DNA from: Argonema galeatum A003/A1
GTDB lineage: Bacteria > Cyanobacteriota > Cyanobacteriia > Cyanobacteriales > Aerosakkonemataceae
Assembly (NCBI RefSeq): GCF_023333595.1
Contig: NZ_JAIQZM010000001.1
Location: 65,272-129,271, forward strand
DNA length: 64,000 nucleotides
Reading direction: 5' to 3'
Part shown: in pieces, positions 8,454 through 15,091 of the stretch
How positions within the stretch are numbered: the stretch's first letter is position 1
How the letters are laid out: every line of letters starts with the position of its first letter
Translations under genes and position numbers: made by a program
Notes under the pieces: model-generated
Seen by the model: the letters and a program-made list of their open reading frames with translations, nothing else
What the model was told of the DNA's origin: nothing
Databases searched by the model: none

Positions 8454-8651
8454 GTGGGTAAGAAAAAAGACATTCAACAAGTGGAAGCAGTTGCCAGCGA
8501 ATTCAATATGACTGAATCAGAAAGAAGAGATTTTGGAGATTTCTTAGAAGAAGAAAAAGCCGTAGGCAACGGTGGAACAAAAAATGAACGTGGTGATTTC
8601 ACCTACCAAGAATTACAGCTAAAAGCGCGTGAATTTTTAGGCTTAAATTAG
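8454..8651 (+). CDS. Stand-alone polymorphic-toxin-type-33-like domain
   Basis: A 65-aa protein starting with GTG. Its sequence (KKKDIQQVEAVASEF, RRDFGDFLEEEK, GGTKNERGDFTYQEL) resembles the C-terminal domain known as polymorphic toxin type 33, normally the tail of a large secreted toxin. Here it is free-standing with no delivery region. The gene that follows almost immediately is a candidate immunity gene. Its biochemical activity is not known to me. The similarity is from memory of the motif DFGDF...GGTxN...F.Y.EL and should be treated as tentative. Confidence 0.55.
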   Translation: MGKKKDIQQVEAVASEFNMTESERRDFGDFLEEEKAVGNGGTKNERGDFTYQELQLKAREFLGLN

Positions 8652-8669
8652 TTATTGGCGATCGAAATT

Positions 8670-9185
8670 ATGACTACCAACTTAGTTCGGAAAGTAACCA
8701 AATTAACAGATATAAGGGAAATAGCAGAGATTACAATGAGAGTTTTCTTACAAATCTGCTGGAAAGCCAACCTAAGTTATGGAGATGAATTGAGCCTTCA
8801 TATTGGAGATAGAATTCCTTACTCACAAAAATCTATGGCTGGTAAAGAAAAAGGTGAGTGGATATTAGGCACGCGAGGAACAACTTGGAAACTTAAATCG
8901 GGAGGGGAAACGATCGCTACGTCTGAGGAAGATGCGGAAAATATTAGACAACAAATTAAAGCGATCGAAAACATTCATATTAGTTGGTTTGTCCCTACTC
9001 CAGAGTTAGGTTTTAATATGGGTTTCTCTAATGGATATGAATTGATACTTATGCCAGAAATTGAAGATGATTCTGGTTTACCATATTGGGAAATGTTTAC
9101 TCCCGAAGATATGGTTCTCAAAGTTGGGCCGAATTCTATATGGTCTTATACTTGCATTAGCAATATGCCTACAGTTCCATGTTAA
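8670..9185 (+). CDS. Putative immunity-like protein with a chimeric 3' end
   Basis: A protein of about 171 aa that I do not recognise. It is soluble, with W/F-rich stretches such as HISWFVPTPELGFNMGF and acidic segments such as EIEDDSG. It directly follows the toxin-33-like gene, hence the immunity suggestion. ATG 8670 is used; TTG 8655 is possible. The last residues (SNMPTVPC) are not native: from about 9156 the DNA duplicates the antisense strand of the PIN gene near 12027-12084. The original C-terminus was therefore replaced by recombination, and the protein may be truncated or non-functional. Confidence 0.5.
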   Translation: MTTNLVRKVTKLTDIREIAEITMRVFLQICWKANLSYGDELSLHIGDRIPYSQKSMAGKEKGEWILGTRGTTWKLKSGGETIATSEEDAENIRQQIKAIENIHISWFVPTPELGFNMGFSNGYELILMPEIEDDSGLPYWEMFTPEDMVLKVGPNSIWSYTCISNMPTVPC

Positions 9186-9222
9186 CAGATAGTCCAAATT
9201 CTAAACCGTAGCTACGCCTTAT

Positions 9223-9608
9223 TCATAACCACACTCGCTGAATTGGATAAGTATCAAAAGCAACATCACGGCTAATTAAAACCAGAGAATTATTCATTGC
9301 CTGTGCTACCAGAATGCGATCCAAAGGATCTTTATGATACAAGGGGAGATTACAAAGCTGTATTGTATCTTTTAACGAAATTGGCAATAGCTTAAATCTT
9401 GTAGATTCAAAGCTAGATTCCATGTCATTAAAGTCAGATAGCAAAGAAAGTTTACCTATCTTAATCTTGATAGATATTTCCAAAAACTTGCAATACTGAC
9501 AAAAACGTTATCTCTATTTTCGATTACATCTCGGATAGAAATAGGTAAATTTGAATCATCCTCTGCTAACCAAATAAAAACATGGGTATCCAACAAAATA
9601 GAATTCAT
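9223..9608 (-). pseudogene. VapC-like PIN-domain toxin, frameshifted
   Basis: The frame from ATG 9608 reads MNSILLDTHVFIWLAEDD and continues to SIASFW. One G is missing at about 9480-9485, where homologues have SLWEISIK. The frame then runs to a TAG, while the rest of the PIN domain (EISIKIKIGK, YHKDPLDRILVAQAMNNSLVLISRD) continues in another frame. The intact relative at 18333 shows what is missing. PIN toxins are Mg-dependent RNases; the acidic residues are still encoded but split between two frames. The ATG overlaps the stop of the DUF2281 antitoxin gene (TAATG). Confidence 0.8.
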
Positions 9609-9847
9609 TACATATATTCCTCAAAATCTTCCAGTGGTTCATCAAAATCATCCGGCAGAGGCAAAACAAAAGTTCCTTTCATTGAACCCGCTAAACGAGG
9701 TTTTTCAGAAATTTCTTCGGCTTCTTTGGTATTTTCTTTAGCATTTGGATACTTTTCAAGCAAATATTCTGCATAATGCAAAAGTTCTTTCTTGAGATCA
9801 TCTGGCATATTAAGAACGGCTTTCCATAAAGCAGTATCCGTACTCAT
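9608..9847 (-). CDS. DUF2281-type antitoxin
   Basis: A 79-aa acidic protein (MSTDTALWKAVLNMPDDLKKELLHYAEYLLEK, ending DDFDEPLEDFEEYM). The N-terminal helical region matches DUF2281/VapB-like antitoxins, and the C-terminal tail closely resembles the antitoxin at 18718. It should neutralise the PIN protein encoded next to it. Its stop overlaps the PIN start and its own ATG overlaps the stop of a RelE/ParE remnant upstream, so it sits inside a translationally coupled string. It is intact although its cognate toxin is frameshifted. Confidence 0.8.
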   Translation of the reverse strand: MSTDTALWKAVLNMPDDLKKELLHYAEYLLEKYPNAKENTKEAEEISEKPRLAGSMKGTFVLPLPDDFDEPLEDFEEYM

Positions 9848-9942
9848 GATTTCTCCTTTTTGATAAGTTCCTGTTCTTCATACCAAACATAAGCCTCCGC
9901 AACATCCTGTTCTGCTTCTGGCAGAATAATCAGATTTCTAAG
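9844..9942 (-). pseudogene. RelE/ParE-type toxin remnant, N-terminus only
   Basis: The reverse strand reads RNLIILPEAEQDVAEAY and then VWYEEQE, the standard start of a RelE/ParE-family toxin. It runs into an unrelated tail (LIKKEKS) and a stop after about 33 codons, against about 95-100 normally. No start codon survives. The stop overlaps the ATG of the DUF2281 gene. It too short for the usual gene callers. Confidence 0.65.
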
Positions 9943-10253
9943 CGCCCTCGATTTCCGCTAGCGAGAATGTTGATAACGTAGCGGCTCATTTTTGTGTCTG
10001 ACGCGCTTGCACCGAAACGTTCTAGAACTTGACTGACAAAAGTTTCGCCGTCAATGGGTGGTGTTTGGTCTGAAGTTGAGATGGCGGCGTCAATTTTTTC
10101 TCGCACATCCTCAACCCATGCGGTATCGGCCCGATCGTATTCATCCAGCAATCGCAAGGCAATTTCCAGGATTTCTTGGGCCGATCGGTATTTCCCAGCT
10201 TGCAGCTTGGTTTGAATAAAACGTTCTTGGTCAGAAGTGAGACTGATGCTCAT
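9930..10253 (-). CDS. ParD-family antitoxin fused to the start of a lost ParE
   Basis: The ribbon-helix-helix ParD region is clear: MSISLTSDQERFIQTKLQAG, then YRSAQEILEIALRLLDEYD. ATG 10253 is preferred over 10283 because ParD proteins begin at MSISL. The C-terminus continues in frame through DTKMSRYVINILAS, the typical N-terminus of a ParE toxin, so antitoxin and the first residues of the toxin are now one frame, ending GNRGRLEI. The rest of ParE is gone. ParD normally binds ParE and represses its own promoter; this protein has no intact partner here. Confidence 0.75.
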   Translation of the reverse strand: MSISLTSDQERFIQTKLQAGKYRSAQEILEIALRLLDEYDRADTAWVEDVREKIDAAISTSDQTPPIDGETFVSQVLERFGASASDTKMSRYVINILASGNRGRLEI

Positions 10254-10490
10254 AGAAAACTTTCTAGAAGTCGTCTCTATCATATCTCACGAATAAAGCA
10301 GGGGCGAATTTTGATGAGGGGGCGATCGCTATCTCTGCAATCATCTCTCCTTGGTACTTTCCCCTTTTCTCTGCACCTATATGGGTCGTTAGGTAGTGGT
10401 AGAGGCAGCCTTTTCTATTTATTCTGAATTACGCAAGGCAATTATTTTGAGATATACTTTTACTTAAGCGTAAAAGGTAAACTTACCACT
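10254..10490. other. Intergenic stretch with shared repeat segments
   Basis: No gene is seen. The segment TCTCACGAATAAAGCAGGGG near 10285 recurs near 13695. The segment with GGTAGTGGTA near 10390 recurs near 14963. These are pieces of a mosaic repeat family spread between 10 and 15 kb. Confidence 0.6.
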
Positions 10491-10874
10491 TTGAGTTTAG
10501 AGCCGAGTAGTTTAGATGAAATTAGCCAAGAAATTGCTAATATTGCCAGCCAATATGGAGTTTTTCAATGTGTTGAATGTAGTCAGGCTATCAAAGAATT
10601 CTTGATAGCTAGCAACATACAGGGTAAGCAAATAAAACTCGATTTAGGAAGGCAAGACCTACCTTGGTCAGTGATTTATGATTTACGACGCCAGCAGCAA
10701 ATTGCTACTAATGGCTACCATGTCGGGATATCAATTACAATTGACGAAAAGGAAATTATTTTTGATAATATAGATGGTAGTGGCGTGACTCGGCAGGAAT
10801 GGCTACAAAATTTAACATCTCCTACTCTGGAACTGGGTATGGGAAGTTTTAAGATTATAGAAGAGGAATTTTGA
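10491..10874 (+). CDS. Papain-fold toxin domain protein, copy 3
   Basis: A 127-aa diverged paralogue of the genes at 2001 and 2767. It keeps C27/C30 (QCVECS), H77 (NGYHVG) and D92/N93 (FDNIDG), the candidate Cys-His-Asp triad. The HHPxG that follows in copies 1 and 2 is replaced by IDGSG, so that pair of histidines is not essential to the family. The start TTG 10491 has AAAAGG 13 nt upstream, which is a long spacing. The N-terminal helix (SLDEISQEIANIASQYG) supports an N-terminal extension in the other two copies as well. The partner gene starts 42 bp downstream. Confidence 0.75.
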   Translation: MSLEPSSLDEISQEIANIASQYGVFQCVECSQAIKEFLIASNIQGKQIKLDLGRQDLPWSVIYDLRRQQQIATNGYHVGISITIDEKEIIFDNIDGSGVTRQEWLQNLTSPTLELGMGSFKIIEEEF

Positions 10875-10916
10875 GCAACAAAGTTGACAATTTTTTGATA
10901 AATATTGAGGTAGAAA

Positions 10917-11297
10917 ATGCACGATTTATATACACTAATCGAGAAAATTAAAAAAGCTCCTTCAATGTACTTGGGACGACATTCAATTATTTGCCTTCAG
11001 GCTTTTTTATCGGGTTACAGCATTGCTAAATATGAGTTAGGAGAAGAACCAACAAAACAAGACCGCGATTTTATGGAGTTTCCTGAATGGATACGAAAAA
11101 AATTCAATGTGCAGACTAGCCAATCTTGGGCTAACATTATTCTTTTTTATTCGGAGGATGAAAGTAAAGCACTTGATCGATTTTTTGAATTGTTAGATGA
11201 GTTTATCGATCGAAATTCTTCCGCTGACAGTTTAGGTGAAGGTGGATTGGATATAGAGGAAAAAGTGGAAGGGCTAGCGAAAATGTTGATAACGTAG
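10917..11297 (+). CDS. Putative immunity partner of the papain-fold toxin, copy 3
   Basis: A 126-aa diverged homologue of 2357 and 3184. It keeps the pattern IKKAPSMYLGRHSI, DFMEFPEWIRKKFNVQTS and SWANIILFYSEDE. It is about ten residues longer than copy 2. The final residues (LAKMLIT) are encoded by a 26-bp segment (11273-11298) that matches, with one mismatch, the antisense strand of the ParE start at 9957-9982. The C-terminus was therefore altered by recombination with toxin-antitoxin debris. The conserved domain ends before this point, so function may be kept. Confidence 0.7.
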   Translation: MHDLYTLIEKIKKAPSMYLGRHSIICLQAFLSGYSIAKYELGEEPTKQDRDFMEFPEWIRKKFNVQTSQSWANIILFYSEDESKALDRFFELLDEFIDRNSSADSLGEGGLDIEEKVEGLAKMLIT

Positions 11298-11390
11298 CAC
11301 AGAGGTCATATCCCACCATTCCCGCTTAGCCTCTTTTTGAAATGAGTTGCCTTCCACTTGCAATCCTAGTGCATGGTTAGGAATGCTTCT

Positions 11391-11639
11391 TTATACCATA
11401 GCTATTTCAGGTATTTTGTCAGGGGATGCTGGCTCAAAATGCAATACCATAATTTGCTCTGGGCGTAGGCCCATAGACTCGTATGTACGTCCATTACGAT
11501 CGCTGAATTCTACTTCAAACGCTGCCCCACCAGCTAAAATATCAACTACAGTGCCAACTTGACCACGCCATAGGTTATATTCAGGAAGATCGACTGTCAT
11601 AGCTACTACATCAAGCAACTTAATTGTATTAGTCGTCAT
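11391..11639 (-). CDS. DUF4926 domain protein
   Basis: An 82-aa protein with the pattern IKLLDVVAMTVDLPEYNLWRGQVGTVVDI and a C-terminal FEVEFSDRNGRTYESMGLRPEQI, typical of DUF4926. This small beta-rich family is often found beside DUF6883-type or toxin-antitoxin genes; its function is unknown. A fragment of its middle (11463-11508) is duplicated at about 12860-12911, where no gene is left, so this gene took part in the local reshuffling. Confidence 0.75.
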   Translation of the reverse strand: MTTNTIKLLDVVAMTVDLPEYNLWRGQVGTVVDILAGGAAFEVEFSDRNGRTYESMGLRPEQIMVLHFEPASPDKIPEIAMV

Positions 11640-11737
11640 TTCATATCACCTCCAGATACTACAGGGGATAGCAGGTTGTTAATCTTGGAATATCAGAATC
11701 ATATTCAATAATCCTAAAAACACCTAGCAGATAACTT

Positions 11738-11929
11738 TTAGCTAGTTGGAGACATCGATTGATTTGGTTGCTGACGGCGCTGTTTGAGAGGTTTTGAAAT
11801 GAGTTGCCTTCCACTTTCAGCTTCTTTCTTCCGCAAATCATCGCAAATTGCCTGTAAATCGTAGTTGAAAGACTTAGCGTGTTCTTCCCTAATTCTGTAA
11901 ATCTCTTCAAGCACTTCATCCTTCCACAT
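11738..11929 (-). CDS. Antitoxin of a PIN module
   Basis: ATG 11929 gives a 63-aa protein, MWKDEVLEEIYRIREEHA then FNYDLQAICDDLRKKEAESGR. This is a common cyanobacterial partner gene lying directly downstream of a PIN-domain gene. It is helical and charged, as expected for an antitoxin. The gap to the PIN stop is 2 bp. An upstream in-frame start at 11962 lies inside the PIN gene and is unlikely. Its toxin partner carries a nonsense codon. A piece of this gene (around 11797-11815) recurs at 11339-11357. Confidence 0.7.
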   Translation of the reverse strand: MWKDEVLEEIYRIREEHAKSFNYDLQAICDDLRKKEAESGRQLISKPLKQRRQQPNQSMSPTS

Positions 11930-11931
11930 TT

Positions 11932-12405
11932 TTACTCTCCCATTAGCTCGTAGGGCGTACAAATAGTTGGTAGTTCGTATCCAGCATCATTACTGATTTG
12001 CAACAGTTTTTTTTGAATCTGAGCATTGGCAATATGCCTACAGTTCCATGTTAACAGATAGTCCAAACTGTAAACCGTAGCCACAGCAATGTGGAGCGCA
12101 TCATCGGCAGCTTTAGGTGGAAGATTGCTCTTGGCAAGAAATTGCGCTGCTAAATTTTGCACGGATTCATTAACAGTGAGCAGTGGAAAGTCCTGCAAAA
12201 TTTCAAGTCGCCTGTTGGCTATCTCTGCATCACCTCTTGCTACCTCATCCAAAACCACTTCAGAAATGTAAAGCTCGAACTGATGGCGGCGAGTATCCCA
12301 CCATTCTCACGTAGCTTCTGAGTTAGCCATCAGAATTAAATTATTGTTCGGTCTGATAGTCAGATACCCGATTATGCTAGTTTCGATGTAAACGGTTTCA
12401 CTCAT
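11932..12405 (-). pseudogene. PIN-domain toxin interrupted by TGA
   Basis: Reading from ATG 12405 gives SETVYIETSIIGYLT, RPNNNLILMANSEAT, a TGA at 12309-12307, and then EWWDTRRHQFELYISEV and the rest of a PIN protein through DDALHIAVATVYSLDYLLTWNC. The codon is expected to be Arg (…T-R-E-W-W…), so a single CGA-to-TGA transition explains it. Without the stop the gene is 157 residues, full length for this PIN subfamily. The segment after TGA is open from 12258. The ATG overlaps the stop of the addiction-module gene (ATGA). Confidence 0.8.
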
Positions 12406-12638
12406 GTAGGGTCAAAAACATAATGTTTGCTATGAATTCGTTCTTTAACTACCTCATAAGAACTGCCTGAGTCTAGATTTTGCAAATAGGTTGCTTTCCT
12501 CCTGGCAAGTTCTTCTTTTTGCCAGTCAAGTACAGGGATTTGATCGGGAAGCTCGGCAATGCTGTCCCATAAGTCTTCGACAAGTTGCAATTTTTCCGAG
12601 AGGGTTAGCTCAAAAACCTGAGTGAACTGTGGGTTCAT
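12402..12638 (-). CDS. Addiction module protein (antitoxin)
   Basis: A 78-aa protein with the pattern of the addiction-module (TIGR02574-like) family: LTLSEKLQLVEDLWDSIAELPD, WQKEELARRKATYL and SSYEVVKERIHSK. This family normally pairs with a RelE/ParE toxin. Here the next gene, overlapping by ATGA, is instead a broken PIN gene, and the C-terminal HYVFDPT is unusual. The original partner may have been exchanged by recombination. Confidence 0.75.
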   Translation of the reverse strand: MNPQFTQVFELTLSEKLQLVEDLWDSIAELPDQIPVLDWQKEELARRKATYLQNLDSGSSYEVVKERIHSKHYVFDPT

Positions 12639-12954
12639 GGTGACTTCACCGATTAGCTAGCAATCTAGTCTTAAGTCTATCACGCGAATTAAATGCGATC
12701 GCGTAGCGTGCCGGAGGCATATCGCTACCTCTGCAAGCATCTCTCCTTGGTATTTGCGGCGAAAAGCGATCGCAATTTACGAGTAACTCAGTATAATCAA
12801 ATCTGGGACTGTAACCTGACAGGCAAACACAAGATGAACTCAATGACTGGCTTGTTGACGGGCGTAGGCCCATAGACTCGTATGTACGTCCATTACGATC
12901 GCTAAATTCGACTTTTCGATTTATCCTGAATTATTTAAAAGCGACGGCTACGAA
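12639..12954. other. Intergenic mosaic of duplicated gene fragments
   Basis: No intact gene. It holds copy A of the 160-bp repeat (12698-12858), which includes a DUF433 promoter and first codons, joined directly to a 50-bp fragment of the DUF4926 gene (12860-12911) and then to a piece related to 14985-15000. Confidence 0.65.
12698..12858 (+). repeat. 160-bp repeat, copy A (truncated DUF433 promoter and start)
   Basis: This matches 13732-13895 almost throughout: GCGATCGCGTAGCGTGCC at the left, CGAGTAACTCAGTATAAT in the middle, and an ATG with the codons for MNSMT.LLT at the right. In copy B this leads into a real DUF433 gene; in copy A it stops after about nine codons. It is a duplicated promoter plus gene start. 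Confidence 0.8.
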
Positions 12955-13368
12955 TCACGGAACTTGTATTATGTCAAATGTATCCCGATCGCCAATACGA
13001 TAAAATAAAAAATCAGAATCGAGAGTAAGAATTCGACGATACCCCGTTTTTTCAGCAGTCAGAACCAGGGTTGCATCCGCCAAATCCATTGGTCGATCGC
13101 GATATTGCTCCATTAGCTTAAATAAACGGATATAATCACTTTCTTGAATTTCGTAGATTGTCAGATGTTTATCCAAAAGAAGCTGACCCAACTGTTTTTG
13201 CATTGCCCAACTGCCACGATGGAGAGCAAGATACATGGCTTCTGTCAAGCATGACCAGGTTGTAACGAGAGGTTTTGCTAATCGCATAACTGCACTTCTA
13301 TAGGCATTATGCTGGGGCTGAGTGCGATCGACTAGACAAAGTAAGACACCTGCATCACAGAGAATCAT
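12955..13368 (-). CDS. VapC-like PIN-domain toxin, intact
   Basis: A 137-aa PIN protein. The N-terminal CDAGVLLCLVD gives the first Asp, the middle CLTEAMYL the Glu, and PMDLADATLVLTAE the C-terminal Asp pair, followed by ILTLDSDF. It is complete and probably active as an RNase. The ATG overlaps the stop of the antitoxin at 13365 by 4 nt, as expected for a coupled toxin-antitoxin operon with the antitoxin first. It is one of the few intact toxin genes in this island. Confidence 0.85.
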   Translation of the reverse strand: MILCDAGVLLCLVDRTQPQHNAYRSAVMRLAKPLVTTWSCLTEAMYLALHRGSWAMQKQLGQLLLDKHLTIYEIQESDYIRLFKLMEQYRDRPMDLADATLVLTAEKTGYRRILTLDSDFLFYRIGDRDTFDIIQVP

Positions 13369-13625
13369 AGGGTTAGACCTTGCTGCCGATACTTGTTGAG
13401 TAGGAGTTGCTGATATTCGTTGGCTGGCTCAGTAGTCCTTACTTCCAAGCGATCGACTTCCTCAAACCATTTTGCCCATGCTTTAGCCATATCGTCTTGG
13501 TTTTTCCTATCAGCTATTTTAGATTGATGCTTGTGCATCACAAAGTCGATGAAGTCGCTAACTTCTGGCAAAGCTGATTCTGGAAGTAGCTGCAATTTGG
13601 CGATCGCAATCTCACGAATACTCAT
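13365..13625 (-). CDS. DUF2281-type antitoxin of the PIN pair
   Basis: An 86-aa antitoxin. The N-terminal half (SIREIAIAKLQLLPESALPEVSDFIDFV) is the DUF2281-like dimerisation region; the C-terminal half is charged, with WAKWFEEVDRL. It neutralises the PIN protein encoded just downstream. The upstream region (13626-13692) and the first codons are duplicated at 14773-14910, where only the first 22 codons survive. Confidence 0.85.
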   Translation of the reverse strand: MSIREIAIAKLQLLPESALPEVSDFIDFVMHKHQSKIADRKNQDDMAKAWAKWFEEVDRLEVRTTEPANEYQQLLLNKYRQQGLTL

Positions 13626-13731
13626 AATAATTGCCTCTTTCAGTCGTCTTTATTTTAACAGAAGGGTGATCACATTGCGGTTGGCTAACCCTTCTCACGA
13701 ATAAAGCAGGGGAGAATTGCGATCGAAGGGC

Positions 13732-13895
13732 GATCGCGTAGCGTGCCGGAGGCATATCGCTATCTCTGCAAACAGATCTCCTTGGTACTTGCGGCGAAAA
13801 GCGATCGCAATTTTCGAGTAACTCAGTATAATAAAATCACCGACTGTAACCTTACAGGCAAACACAAGATGAATTCAATGACTAACTTGTTGACT
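13732..13895 (+). repeat. 160-bp repeat, copy B (promoter region of the DUF433 gene)
   Basis: This is the counterpart of 12698-12858. It contains TATAAT-like sequence (AGTATAATAAA, about 13827) that could be the -10 of the DUF433 gene starting at 13869. The left end is the dispersed motif GCGATCGCGTAGCGTGCCGG, parts of which also appear at 14437-14458 inside the DUF5615 gene. Confidence 0.75.
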
Positions 13896-14126
13896 CGCAT
13901 TACCCAAACACCTGGTCAGTGTGGTGGTCGCCCCTGTATTCGGGGGATGAGAATTCGAGTCAGTGACATTTTAGAAATGCTGGCTGAAAATGTCAGTGTT
14001 GCTGAGATCCTAGAAGATTTTCCTGATTTAGAACTTGAAGAGATCAAAGCTTGCTTAATCTTTGCAGCACGACGAACTGACTTTCCTCTATCATTAGTAA
14101 TTGCTGCGAAAAGCGATCGCCTCTAG
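13869..14126 (+). CDS. DUF433 antitoxin, first copy
   Basis: ATG 13869 gives 85 aa. The DUF433 core is clear: RITQTPGQCGGRPCIRGMRIRVSDILEMLAE followed by ILEDFPDLELEEIKACLIFAARR. DUF433 proteins are small HTH-like antitoxins that pair with DUF5615 PIN-like toxins. The longer frame from 13743 runs through the repeat and is not used. No toxin follows directly; another DUF433 gene starts 60 bp downstream. The last residues (AAKSDRL) are encoded by a HIP1-containing segment also found in the repeat. Confidence 0.85.
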   Translation: MNSMTNLLTRITQTPGQCGGRPCIRGMRIRVSDILEMLAENVSVAEILEDFPDLELEEIKACLIFAARRTDFPLSLVIAAKSDRL

Positions 14127-14186
14127 CACACTAAGTTTTGCAGAGTTTGATAAACTATAGATACTAGACTAGAAAGATGAAAGACC

Positions 14187-14405
14187 ATGCTTAAAAACTC
14201 CCCTGTTATTAGCACATCTCCTGAAATTATGGGTGGCACTCCGGTTTTTTCTAACACAAGAGTTCCGGTGCAGACACTCTTTGACTATTTGAAGGCGGGA
14301 GAGTCAATTGATGATTTTATCGATGGATTTCCGACGGTAACTAAGGATCAAGTTATCGCATTATTGGAAGAGGTTGGAAAACAACTTATCAGCATGGTGG
14401 CATAG
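14187..14405 (+). CDS. DUF433 antitoxin, second copy
   Basis: A 72-aa DUF433 protein: VISTSPEIMGGTPVFSNTRVPVQTLFDYLKAG, then IDDFIDGFPTVTKDQVIALLEE. It is intact. The DUF5615 toxin gene begins at 14407, one base after the stop, as usual for this pair. The short length and the lack of a C-terminal extension are typical. It diverges from the first copy, so this is not a recent duplication. Confidence 0.88.
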   Translation: MLKNSPVISTSPEIMGGTPVFSNTRVPVQTLFDYLKAGESIDDFIDGFPTVTKDQVIALLEEVGKQLISMVA

Positions 14406-14406
14406 G

Positions 14407-14749
14407 ATGAAGCTTCTTCTAGATGAGTGCATCGATTGCCTACGGCACGCTACGCGATCGCAAACTTGCCAAAGAGTTTGTGGGTTACGAGGTGAAAACA
14501 GTTTCACAGATGGGATGGGCAGGCACAAAAAATGGACAGCTTCTTGCTTTGGCGGCGGCAGAATTTGATATTTTCATCACAGTTGACCGCAACCTATCAT
14601 TTCAGCAGAATTTACCAGAATTTGACATAGCGGTGATTGTTTTGCAGGCATCATCTAACCGCTTGGCGGATCTGACGCCTCTGATACCAAAGGTTTTAGG
14701 GGCTCTACCTACAGCTATTAATGGACAAGCTATAGTCATTGGCAAATAG
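14407..14749 (+). pseudogene. DUF5615 PIN-like toxin disrupted by a 22-bp repeat insertion
   Basis: The gene starts normally at ATG 14407 (MKLLLDECID). Then 22 bp (14437-14458, TGCCTACGGCACGCTACG and four more bases) interrupt it before RKLAKEFVGYEVKTVSQMGW and the rest of a DUF5615 protein. The insert is the reverse complement of part of the dispersed repeat seen at 13732 and 12698. It shifts the frame by one. An out-of-frame ATG at 14423 restores reading of the downstream part but lacks the N-terminal LLLDE acidic motif, so any product is probably inactive. Confidence 0.85.
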
Positions 14750-15091
14750 CGGTAGAGGTGGGCGCTGCCCACTACTTCCTGCAAAAGTGGTTCGGAAAGT
14801 TGCTGCAATTTGGCGATCGTGATGTCACGAATAGCCATAAGAATTGCCTCTTTCAGTCGTCTTCATTTTAACAGAATGCTGACAACATCGCGCTTGGCTA
14901 ACCGTGCAAAGTGATAGATAGCCAGCGATCGCATTCTCCTTTCTCTGCACCTAAATTGGTCATTAGGTAGTGGTATAGGTAGACCTTTTCGATTTATCCT
15001 GCGATCGCTCAATGGGAAGGCTACCAATGTTTACTTAATCGGGACTTACGCATTATCACCGTTGTTAGTAGAAGCTTAACCAGAATATATG
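14750..15091. other. Intergenic repeats and antitoxin debris
   Basis: No intact gene. It contains a small palindrome (14754-14772), the antitoxin remnant, and a copy of the region upstream of the 13365 gene. A segment near 14940-15000 matches sequence near 10370-10425. Confidence 0.6.
14773..14838 (-). pseudogene. Remnant of a DUF2281 antitoxin (first 22 codons)
   Basis: The reverse strand from ATG 14838 reads MAIRDITIAKLQQLSEPLL then QEV, very similar to the start of the antitoxin at 13365 (MSIREIAIAKLQLLPESAL). It is then cut by the palindrome at 14754-14772. The sequence upstream of the ATG also matches the region upstream of the intact gene. Confidence 0.7.

Noticed and set aside
12693..12875. 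A 60-codon frame on the + strand with YRYLCKHLSLVFAAKSD
   Set aside because: It runs through repeat copy A, and the same text occurs upstream of the DUF433 start in copy B. It is repeat sequence, not a gene.
13743..13868. N-terminal extension of the first DUF433 gene
   Set aside because: The extension is encoded by the dispersed repeat and the promoter region; DUF433 similarity starts at the ATG at 13869.
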